Shown: one piece after another, positions 33,824-41,042 of the stretch
Layout: the number at the start of each line of letters is the position of its first letter
Numbering within the stretch: the first letter of the stretch is position 1
NCBI GenBank assembly: GCA_045646145.1
Contig: JAZRKE010000044.1
Coordinates: 1 to 64,000, forward strand
Length of the DNA stretch: 64,000 nucleotides
Direction of reading: 5' to 3'
Source: SIG565 sp045646145
GTDB lineage: Bacteria > Bacillota > Clostridia > Oscillospirales > Acutalibacteraceae
The notes under the pieces: generated by a model
Told to the model about the DNA's origin: nothing
Database searches by the model: none
The model's input: only the letters and a program-made list of their open reading frames with translations
Position numbers and translations under genes: made by a program

Positions 33824-34444
33824 ATGAAAAAGTCAATCAAAAAAATCCTCGCAGTAGGTCTTGCACTCTCAATGGCATTCTGTATGGCAATCCCCTCATT
33901 CGCAGCTGAAATCACTTCCAACGGTGGTAACGGTTCAACACCCGTAAATCTTTCTTCAACCGATGACGGCACACTCGGCGGCGACCCCGCAGCAACAGCC
34001 CTTTCCGTAACAGTTCCCACCGCACTCCCCATGGCAGTCGGCACAGACGGTACAGTTACTACCGCTGATAACTGCAAAATCACAAACAACTCATTCGGCG
34101 CAGTAAGAGTTAAGACTGCTACAATCAACGGCGAAAACGGCTGGACACTCACAGCATTCGGTGCAAAGGAAACACTTGCTTCAGAAAAGGTTGACAGCGA
34201 TCAGCTCGGCTTTGCAATGACAATCGGCAACGGCTCTCAGGTTGCAACAGATAAGTCAGATGTAAACACACAGACTCTCATTTCTGCTCCCGTTGAAGGT
34301 TGTTATATGACCGGTGTTGGCGATACAGCAAACAACAGCGTTGCAGTAAACTACAATGCAATCGTTACTCCTCTTTCAGTTGCTGCTACTGAAGCAACAA
34401 TCGCAAGCGTTGTATTCGTTGTTGAATGGGATACAGCTGCTTAA
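33824..34444 (+). CDS. Secreted surface protein A, shared GTDG/NNS domain
   Basis: The 206-residue protein has a signal peptide (1-27, ending PSFAAE). A domain of about 145 residues follows, containing LSVTVPTALPMAVGTDG, ADNCKITNNSFGAVRVKTA and NGENGWTL, and ending VVFVVEWD. The domain recurs in the next two genes, so the three form a tandem paralogous family. The beta-rich pattern resembles WxL-like or pilin-like surface domains. Codon use (many C-ending codons) suggests high expression. AAAGGAG is well placed. It may make an adhesin or pseudopilus before conjugation. Confidence 0.75.
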   Translation: MKKSIKKILAVGLALSMAFCMAIPSFAAEITSNGGNGSTPVNLSSTDDGTLGGDPAATALSVTVPTALPMAVGTDGTVTTADNCKITNNSFGAVRVKTATINGENGWTLTAFGAKETLASEKVDSDQLGFAMTIGNGSQVATDKSDVNTQTLISAPVEGCYMTGVGDTANNSVAVNYNAIVTPLSVAATEATIASVVFVVEWDTAA

Positions 34445-34464
34445 TCAAAGCTAAACCAATTAAC

Positions 34465-34496
34465 AAAGCGGCGACCAATAAAACGGTTGCCGCTTT
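34465..34496 (+). terminator. Hairpin between surface-protein genes A and B
   Basis: AAAGCGGCGACC (34465-34476) pairs with GGTTGCCGCTTT (34485-34496). No long T tract follows, so it probably lowers read-through and stabilises the upstream message instead of stopping all transcription. Confidence 0.6.
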
Positions 34497-34521
34497 ACTA
34501 TTAAGAAAGGCAGGATAATCA

Positions 34522-35031
34522 ATGAAACATAAGAAAATAACGGCAATTATTCTTGCCCTCGCTCTCGTTTTCTCACTCACATCTATAAATGCTTTTGCGG
34601 CATCTTACGCAAAGGCTTCAGTACCCGTCAAGCTGACGGTATCAAATGAATACAGAGCCGTGAGTGTTACTGTTCCCGCTTCATTTCCGATTGAAATTGT
34701 GAACGGAACGGTTATTACAGCCGATAATACCAAAATCACTAACAATGCAAAATACGGAAGTATTAAAGTTACCGATGTAACAGTTACAGATGGTTCATAC
34801 AAAATCGGCAATTATGAAAACTTTTCGGGCAAGAAAACAGTTGCCCTCAAAATCAACGGTATTCCCACAAAAGATGATGGCTCAATGCTTATCAGCTCAA
34901 CGGCATTCCCGGTTATCGCTCCGCAGGAAAGTCTGAATCTCAAATATTTCGCCAAAGTATCGAAAGACGCATCAACGGAAAAAGATGCTGAAATCGCAAA
35001 GGTGGTATTTACTATTGCAATCGCAGATTAA
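34522..35031 (+). CDS. Secreted surface protein B, shared domain
   Basis: The 169-residue protein has a signal peptide (1-26) and the shared domain in shorter form: VSVTVPASFPIEIVNGTV, ADNTKITNNAKYGSIKVTD, a Gly/Asn middle, and a C-terminal KVVFTIAIAD. It lacks the aromatic NGW motif and the WD/WK end of A and C, so it is the most diverged copy. AAAGGCAGG precedes the start. The stop lies 15 bp before gene C, which has GGCGGAGG in the gap. It may cap or link A and C in a surface fibre. Confidence 0.75.
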   Translation: MKHKKITAIILALALVFSLTSINAFAASYAKASVPVKLTVSNEYRAVSVTVPASFPIEIVNGTVITADNTKITNNAKYGSIKVTDVTVTDGSYKIGNYENFSGKKTVALKINGIPTKDDGSMLISSTAFPVIAPQESLNLKYFAKVSKDASTEKDAEIAKVVFTIAIAD

Positions 35032-35046
35032 GGGCGGAGGTGCAAA

Positions 35047-37083
35047 ATGAAAAAGCACTCTAAAGTTTTTAAGGCTTTGACTTTGCTGTTGTGTTTGATT
35101 ATTTGCGGTGTTGGTATAAAAATGGATGTTGTTGCAGCGAACACAATTTTAACCACCGAATATGGATGCGGAAAAACACTTTGTTTTAAGGATATTATGA
35201 TTTCAGGTCCATATGGAAATCCGGATGAGATAATAAACAGTAGTGTTCCTTATGTCGGGGGTATGAAATATAAAGATGCATATCAATTGCCCTATGTAAA
35301 CACATCCGACGGTTATCAGAACGAGCATATGTATGTTATCTATTGTCCGAAATATGATAATTCTGACAGCAGTTTATTAAGGCACACAATGGTTCTGATG
35401 TGTGCTGACCACGGATTTACAACCAAAAGTTATACACAATACAGCTCGGTTTATCACTATGCAAATAAGATTTGCGATTATGCACCGGATCTCAGAGATG
35501 ATTCTCCAATCAGAAGTTTTTATCAAGGACTTTCAGGTGAAAATGCGTATCTATCCGATGAAGATTTGTATGCTATCGCTGAAAAATACCAGTCAACAAC
35601 AGGTTGCGGAGTAGAAACATCCGTTCTGGAGGGACACATTTGGACTTATGGCGATTGGTATAGTGCAGGAGGCAGTTATCACTCACGAACTGCAACCTGT
35701 ATTCACTGCGGATATTCAAAAAAAGTATCGGAAAATCACTCTTTAAGCACAACCGATTGGAATAATTCATCAGAAACGGAACATAAAAGGATAACAGCTT
35801 GTTCTGTATGTGATTATTCAAATACTGAATATGAAAACCACCAGTTCACTTATGGCTCTTGGGAAAACAGTTCAGCAACCCAGCATAAAAGAACAGCCAC
35901 TTGTTCGATGTGCGGTTATCCAAAAACAGAATATGCAGAACATAAAATTACTACAAGTGAAGCAAAGCGATATGGTACAGAAGATAAAAACGAAATCACT
36001 TATCCTCATGATGAGTTTCACAGGTATGATTTAACTTGTTCTGATTGTGATTATGAAAGTTCAAAATATGAGCCTCACGAAATGTATGTAGATAAACCAT
36101 GGTTTGACAGCGATGCAAAATATCATAATCAGATAACGAGATGTAAAACGTGTACTTTTGGCGTATCCACATACAGATATCATAATTATCCCAAGGAACT
36201 TTATACCTATGTTTCGCTTAATGCAACAACTCACAGTATAACAAAACATTGTGATACTTGTACTCGCACAGAAGATGGCGGAACAGCAAAACATAATTTC
36301 GTTGTCGGTGAATGGTCAAAGCTTGACGGTTCCGACCCCAATGCAGGAACATATGATAGTAACAAATATCACAAAAGAACTCTCACTTGCTCTGATTGCG
36401 GATATGTGAAATATGAGTATGTCGAACACAACATTCAAATTGATGAATATACAGTTCAAAATGCAGATAGGCACTCTTGTGTTCCGAAATGTTCGGATTG
36501 TACTTATTCATACAACTTGAACGAACCTCATACATTCAATCCCAAAGATTACAAGTATGAAGTTATCGACAAAGACCGTCATCTGTTTATAAAGCCTTGT
36601 GAAAAATGTTCTTATGTGTATGAAGCGAGAGAATGGCACGAAGATTTGGACTCTGATTGTTATTGTGATGACTGCGGTTATCTTATGACAAAGTTCTCTG
36701 TAACCGTACCCACAACAATGGTTCTTACAATGGGAACAGACGGTGAAGTTTATGCCCCCTCGGATGTTGTTATCGTCAATAATTCAACAGCGGCTGTATC
36801 AGTAAAGAAAGCTGATATAAATTCCCGAAACGGTTGGAATATCGTGCCGTATTCAACGAATATGGCAAATGAAAAAGTCGATGCTAAAAAGATCGGCTTT
36901 AAAATGAACGGTATTCAGACAGATAGCTCCGGAACAACGGACAGTCTTTCATACAATAACAGTTGGATAATCGAAAAAGATACATCTTCTTCGGTTGTTT
37001 ACGATGCGGTTGTTTCCGCTACTTCATCTCCCATTGACGAACAAGTAATTGAAATCGTCTATATTGTTGACTGGAAGGAGTGA
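35047..37083 (+). CDS. Secreted surface protein C with CxxC repeats and shared C-terminal domain
   Basis: The 678-residue protein has a signal peptide (1-30) and an N-terminal domain (31-195). At least nine repeats of about 30-45 residues follow (195-550), each carrying H-x-R-x(3)-C-x2-C-x-Y and an acidic EH-type ending (TATCIHCGYS, ITACSVCDYS, TATCSMCGYP, LTCSDCDYE, LTCSDCGYV). The C-terminal domain (555-678) is that of A and B (FSVTVPTTMVLTMGTDG, NSRNGWNI, IEIVYIVDWK). The repeats look like zinc ribbons or disulphide knots outside the cell. It ends 6 bp before the PcfB gene, so it is transcribed with the transfer genes. Confidence 0.8.
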   Translation: MKKHSKVFKALTLLLCLIICGVGIKMDVVAANTILTTEYGCGKTLCFKDIMISGPYGNPDEIINSSVPYVGGMKYKDAYQLPYVNTSDGYQNEHMYVIYCPKYDNSDSSLLRHTMVLMCADHGFTTKSYTQYSSVYHYANKICDYAPDLRDDSPIRSFYQGLSGENAYLSDEDLYAIAEKYQSTTGCGVETSVLEGHIWTYGDWYSAGGSYHSRTATCIHCGYSKKVSENHSLSTTDWNNSSETEHKRITACSVCDYSNTEYENHQFTYGSWENSSATQHKRTATCSMCGYPKTEYAEHKITTSEAKRYGTEDKNEITYPHDEFHRYDLTCSDCDYESSKYEPHEMYVDKPWFDSDAKYHNQITRCKTCTFGVSTYRYHNYPKELYTYVSLNATTHSITKHCDTCTRTEDGGTAKHNFVVGEWSKLDGSDPNAGTYDSNKYHKRTLTCSDCGYVKYEYVEHNIQIDEYTVQNADRHSCVPKCSDCTYSYNLNEPHTFNPKDYKYEVIDKDRHLFIKPCEKCSYVYEAREWHEDLDSDCYCDDCGYLMTKFSVTVPTTMVLTMGTDGEVYAPSDVVIVNNSTAAVSVKKADINSRNGWNIVPYSTNMANEKVDAKKIGFKMNGIQTDSSGTTDSLSYNNSWIIEKDTSSSVVYDAVVSATSSPIDEQVIEIVYIVDWKE

Positions 37084-37089
37084 TAGCCT

Positions 37090-37575
37090 TTGCAGGAAGA
37101 AGTTGAAAGCAAAATGGTCACACTATCCGTTAATACAACAAAGCTCACCGCAAGAACACTCAAGCAGGCATTGGAAAAGTTCCTTGCTCATCAGAGAAAC
37201 ATAGCGGCTCAGCATAATCAGAAGAAAGATGTTATTCCGCACGGAAAGCAGACCGTAAAACAGCTTGCTGCACAGAATCAGGGTTTGACAAATATCGAAA
37301 TCACCGATAAGAACATAAAAGACTTTGACCGTGTTGCAAGAAAATACGGTGTTGATTATGCCGTAAAAAAGGACAAAACAGTAAGTCCTCCGAAATATCT
37401 TGTTTTCTTTAAAGCAAGAGATGCCGATGCCTTAACTGCGGCATTCAAGGAATACACCGCAAATACAATTAAAAAGAAAAACAAAGAACCCATTGCAGTA
37501 AAAATAAAGAATATAGCGGAAAAGATTAAATCACTTCCCACCAAAATCAAAAACAAGGAACGTGGTGAACGTTGA
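37090..37575 (+). CDS. pcfB: PcfB/DUF3801-family conjugation protein
   Basis: The 161-residue protein starts with TTG 6 bp after the preceding stop. It matches DUF3801: LTARTLKQALEKFLAHQRN, GKQTVKQLAAQNQGLTNIEI, DRVARKYGVDYAVKKD and PPKYLVFFKARDADALTAAF, with a Lys-rich tail. In Enterococcus pCF10 PcfB works with the coupling protein PcfC. Here the gene overlaps the VirD4 homologue by 4 bp, so the partnership is conserved in layout. The basic tail may bind DNA. Confidence 0.88.
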   Translation: MQEEVESKMVTLSVNTTKLTARTLKQALEKFLAHQRNIAAQHNQKKDVIPHGKQTVKQLAAQNQGLTNIEITDKNIKDFDRVARKYGVDYAVKKDKTVSPPKYLVFFKARDADALTAAFKEYTANTIKKKNKEPIAVKIKNIAEKIKSLPTKIKNKERGER

Positions 37576-39350
37576 GAAATATAAATCTCAAAAAAATCAT
37601 CGTCCCCAACATTCCGTATGTTGTAATCGGAATTATGTCAACTAAAATAGGTCAGGCAATCCGACTTGCGCCGGGTACAGATTTTCAAGGCAAAGCTCTC
37701 CATATAATGGAGGGCTTAACTTATGCCTTCGAGAATATTATACCGAGCTTTCATATCTTCGATATTATTGTAGGAGCAACGATTGCCGCAGGCATAAGGC
37801 TTGCAGTTTATGTTAAGAGTAAAAACGCAAAGAAATATCGTAAGAATGAAGAATACGGCTCTGCCCGTTGGGGAACTCACGATGATATTGCACCGTTTCA
37901 AGACCCTGTTTTTCAAAACAATGTAATTCTCACTCAAACCGAAAGTCTGATGATGAGCAACAGACCGAAGGAACCGAAAAACGCAAGAAATAAGAATGCT
38001 CTTATCGTAGGCGGTTCGGGTTCGGGTAAAACAAGGTTTTGGATTAAACCGAACCTTATGCAATGCCATTCATCTTATGTTGTAACTGACCCGAAAGGTA
38101 CGGTTGCTATTGAGTGCGGAAAGATGCTTGAAAAGGAAGGCTACAAAATCAAGATTTTCAATACAATCAACTTCAAAAAGTCTTTCCACTATAACCCCTT
38201 TTCATATATCCATTCAGAAAAGGATATATTGAAGCTCGTTACCACTCTTATCGCCAACACCAAAGGCGAAGGAAAAGCAGGTGATGATTTTTGGGTTAAA
38301 GCAGAAACATTGCTCTACTGTGCCTTAATCGGTTACTTGTGGTATGAAGGTCTTGAAGAAGAAAAGAACTTTGCAACGCTTATTTCTATGATTAACGCAA
38401 TGGAAGTCAGAGAAGATGATGAAAGTTTTAAAAATCCCGTTGACTATCTGTTTGACGAACTTGAAGCAAAAGACCCCGAACATTTCGCTGTAAGGCAATA
38501 CAAGAAATACAAACTTGCCGCAGGCAAAACGGCTAAATCAGTCCTTATTTCTTGTGCCGCCCGCCTTGCTCCCTTCGATATTGCAGAAGTAAGAGAAATT
38601 ACTATGTATGATGAATTAGAGCTTGATATGACGGGTGACAGAAAAACGGCTCTTTTCCTCATAATGTCAGATACGGATGCAACATTTAATTTCCTCATCT
38701 CAATGATTTATACTCAGCTTTTTAATCTGCTTTGCGAAAAGGCTGACGATGTTTACGGAGGAAGATTGCCTATACACGTCAGATGTCTTATTGACGAAGC
38801 TGCAAATATCGGTCAGATACCGAATCTTGAAAAACTTATGGCAACAATCCGAAGCCGTGAAATTTCTGCTTGCCTTGTTCTTCAGGCACAGTCACAGCTC
38901 AAAGCCTTGTATAAGGATAATGCCGACACAATTATCGGTAACTGTGACAGCAGAATATTCCTCGGTGGTTCAGAGCCGACAACATTGAAAGAACTTTCAA
39001 CGGCTCTCGGCAAAGAAACCATTGATACCTTTAACACGGGCGAAAGCAGAGGCAGAGAAACCTCGCACAGCCTTAACTATCAGAAACTCGGAAAGGAACT
39101 TGCATCAGTTGATGAACTCGCAGTCTTGGATGGCTCAAAATGTATTCTTCAGCTCCGTGGTGTCCGTCCCTTTATGTCAAACAAATATGACATAACAAAG
39201 CACCCGAAATACAAGCAGCTTTCCGATTATGATAAGAAAAATGAGTTTGACATTGAAAAATTCGTGTCAACAAAACTCAGAACAAAGCCGGATGATGTCT
39301 ATGAAGTTTATGAAATAGATGTATCCGACGAACAACAGCAGTCACCGTAA
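37572..39350 (+). CDS. virD4: VirD4/TraG-type coupling ATPase
   Basis: The 592-residue protein starts with TTG overlapping pcfB. It has N-terminal membrane helices (about 12-30 and 48-74), Walker A VGGSGSGKTRF (about 147-157), Walker B CLIDEAANIG (about 400-410) and the TraG/VirD4 signatures YVVTDPKGT, FHYNPFSY and RSREISACLVLQAQSQLKA. It delivers the relaxosome to the T4SS channel with ATP energy. The reading frame is intact, so the machinery appears functional. A hairpin-like sequence (39343-39358) overlaps the stop codon. Confidence 0.95.
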   Translation: MRNINLKKIIVPNIPYVVIGIMSTKIGQAIRLAPGTDFQGKALHIMEGLTYAFENIIPSFHIFDIIVGATIAAGIRLAVYVKSKNAKKYRKNEEYGSARWGTHDDIAPFQDPVFQNNVILTQTESLMMSNRPKEPKNARNKNALIVGGSGSGKTRFWIKPNLMQCHSSYVVTDPKGTVAIECGKMLEKEGYKIKIFNTINFKKSFHYNPFSYIHSEKDILKLVTTLIANTKGEGKAGDDFWVKAETLLYCALIGYLWYEGLEEEKNFATLISMINAMEVREDDESFKNPVDYLFDELEAKDPEHFAVRQYKKYKLAAGKTAKSVLISCAARLAPFDIAEVREITMYDELELDMTGDRKTALFLIMSDTDATFNFLISMIYTQLFNLLCEKADDVYGGRLPIHVRCLIDEAANIGQIPNLEKLMATIRSREISACLVLQAQSQLKALYKDNADTIIGNCDSRIFLGGSEPTTLKELSTALGKETIDTFNTGESRGRETSHSLNYQKLGKELASVDELAVLDGSKCILQLRGVRPFMSNKYDITKHPKYKQLSDYDKKNEFDIEKFVSTKLRTKPDDVYEVYEIDVSDEQQQSP

Positions 39351-39366
39351 TAACGGTGGCTTTTAT
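39343..39366 (+). terminator. Short terminator-like hairpin at the virD4 stop
   Basis: CACCG-taataa-CGGTG (39343-39358) with GCTTTTATAT after it. A five-bp stem is short, so termination may be partial. Confidence 0.45.
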
Positions 39367-39413
39367 ATATATCAAGACAAAATGTTCGTATCAACAAAAA
39401 ATTATAAAAATTG

Positions 39414-39470
39414 AAAGGAGAAACGTTATGTAGCGAACTAAAGACACGTAAAATCTATACGTATTTTTTT
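39414..39470 (+). promoter_or_regulatory. Start-stop (ATG-TAG) leader and hairpin before the pilin-like gene
   Basis: A strong AAAGGAG (39414-39420) precedes ATG (39428-39430) that is followed at once by TAG. Further on, ACGTA (39446-39450) and TACGT (39458-39462) form a hairpin followed by seven T (39464-39470). The pilin-like ATG (39472) comes right after the T run and has no ribosome-binding site of its own. This looks like a designed control point: stalled or re-initiating ribosomes, or attenuation. Confidence 0.55.
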
Positions 39471-39471
39471 A

Positions 39472-39687
39472 ATGGCATTTTTCAACTCAGCAGTAGATGT
39501 ACTGCAGACACTCGTTATTGCACTCGGTGCAGGTCTTGGCATCTGGGGTGCAATCAACCTTCTTGAAGGCTACGGCAACGATAACCCCGGTGCAAAGTCG
39601 CAGGGTATGAAGCAGCTTATGGCTGGCGGCGGCGTTGCACTCATCGGCATCACTCTTGTACCCCTTCTTTCGGGTCTGTTCGGTTAA
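39472..39687 (+). CDS. Maff2-family pilin-like membrane protein
   Basis: The 71-residue protein has two hydrophobic helices separated by a polar loop (VDVLQTLVIALGAGLGIWGA, then YGNDNPGAKSQGMKQL, then GGGVALIGITLVPLLSGLFG). This is the Maff2 family, the VirB2-like small T4SS subunit of Clostridia ICEs. The C-rich codon use suggests strong expression. A stable hairpin follows the gene. The translation start lacks a Shine-Dalgarno sequence. Confidence 0.9.
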   Translation: MAFFNSAVDVLQTLVIALGAGLGIWGAINLLEGYGNDNPGAKSQGMKQLMAGGGVALIGITLVPLLSGLFG

Positions 39688-39725
39688 TAAAAAGACGGAC
39701 AGAAATTGATTGAGTAATATCAAGC

Positions 39726-39751
39726 GGCTCTCGTGCTTCGGTACGGGAGCC
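39726..39751 (+). other. mRNA hairpin after the pilin-like gene
   Basis: GGCTCTCGTGC-TTCG-GTACGGGAGCC (39726-39751) with one mismatch and a TTCG loop, not followed by a T tract. It probably protects the 3' end of the pilin message and lowers expression of virB6 after it. Confidence 0.6.
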
Positions 39752-39774
39752 AACCGAAAGGAGTGACTTGAGCT

Positions 39775-40647
39775 ATGGATACGATTATTCAGGCTATTGA
39801 GGATTGGTTTCGGGAAATATTAACCGAAGGAATTACAACCAACCTTACAGGCTTGTTCGACCAAGTTAATGAAAAGGTCGGCGAAATAGCAGGACAAGTC
39901 GGCTCTACCCCGCAGAACTGGAATACTGCAATATTCAATATGGTTCACAACCTTTCGGAAAACGTAATGGTTCCGATTGCAGGTGTGATTCTCGCTATTG
40001 TTATGACCCTCGAACTGATACAGATGATTGTTGACAGAAATAACTTTCACAACGATGTTGACACATTTCAGTTCTTCAAATGGGCATTTAAAACGGCGGG
40101 AGCTGTTCTCATAGTGACAAACACTTGGGATATTGTAATGGCGGTATTCGACCTCGGACACGAAGTTATAGTCGAGTCTGCGGGTGTGGTTATCGGTGAT
40201 ACTTCAATAGATATGACCGATTTCATAACCGATCTCGAAGGTAAACTCGAAGCTATGAGCATAGGCGCACTTATCGGACTGTGGATGCAGTCAGGTATCG
40301 TGAAAATCTGTATGGGCATACTCCAAATCTGTATTTTGGTAGTTGTGTTCGGAAGAATGATAGAAATATATCTCGTTACTTCCGTTGCTCCCATTCCTAT
40401 GGCAACAATGATGAACAAAGAAAGCGGACAGATGGGACAGAATTATCTGCGAAATCTGTTTGCACTTGCATTCCAAGCATTTCTTATCATCGTTTGTGTT
40501 GCGATTTATGCGGCACTTGTTGAGAACATCACGGTTACAGATGATATTTCCTATGCAATATGGACTTGTATGGGTTACACCGTTCTTCTCTGCTTCAGCC
40601 TTTTCAAAACCGGGTCACTTGCAAAATCTATCTTTAACGCTCATTAA
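39775..40647 (+). CDS. virB6: VirB6/TrbL-like integral membrane protein
   Basis: The 290-residue protein has an amphipathic N-terminus (1-55) and about six membrane helices (65-90, 100-122, 160-180, 185-210, 225-250, 260-280), for example VMVPIAGVILAIVMTLELIQ and ILVVVFGRMIEIYLVTSVAP. The family is VirB6/CD0411-like, which forms the inner-membrane channel. Downstream genes for PrgI and VirB4 confirm the T4SS order. The reading frame is intact. Confidence 0.9.
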   Translation: MDTIIQAIEDWFREILTEGITTNLTGLFDQVNEKVGEIAGQVGSTPQNWNTAIFNMVHNLSENVMVPIAGVILAIVMTLELIQMIVDRNNFHNDVDTFQFFKWAFKTAGAVLIVTNTWDIVMAVFDLGHEVIVESAGVVIGDTSIDMTDFITDLEGKLEAMSIGALIGLWMQSGIVKICMGILQICILVVVFGRMIEIYLVTSVAPIPMATMMNKESGQMGQNYLRNLFALAFQAFLIIVCVAIYAALVENITVTDDISYAIWTCMGYTVLLCFSLFKTGSLAKSIFNAH

Positions 40648-40664
40648 CGGAAAGGAGAGATTTC

Positions 40665-41042
40665 GTGGCTTACGTTCCCGTACCCAAAGATTTAAACGCA
40701 GTCAAAACAAAGGCAATGTTCAATCTTACGAAGCGACAGCTTATCTGTTTTGGCGGCGGTGCTGTAATCGCTATACCCCTTTTCTTCCTTTTGAAATCAT
40801 TTCTCAGTATCAGTGCGGCAGCAATCGTAATGATATTGGTTATGATGCCGTTTGTTTTGCTCGGTGTTTACGAAAAAAACGGACAGCCTTTTGAAAAGGT
40901 AGTTAAGAATATGGCAGAGGTTCTGTTCATCAGACCGAAACAGCGACCTTATATGACTAACAACTATTATGCCGTTCTCGAAAGGCAGGATAAGTTAGAT
41001 AAGGAGGTTGAAGCGATTGTCGGCAAACAGAAAAATGACTAA
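40665..41042 (+). CDS. prgI: PrgI/VirB3-like membrane protein
   Basis: The 125-residue protein starts with GTG. The family pattern is clear: AYVPVPKDLNAVKTKAMFNL, LTKRQLICFGGGAVIAIPLF, two adjacent membrane helices (about 27-45 and 48-68), then YEKNGQPFEKVVKN and RPKQRPYMTNNYYAVLE. In other Gram-positive systems PrgI is the VirB3 counterpart and contacts VirB4. Here it overlaps the virB4 gene by about 26 bp. Confidence 0.92.
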   Translation: MAYVPVPKDLNAVKTKAMFNLTKRQLICFGGGAVIAIPLFFLLKSFLSISAAAIVMILVMMPFVLLGVYEKNGQPFEKVVKNMAEVLFIRPKQRPYMTNNYYAVLERQDKLDKEVEAIVGKQKND

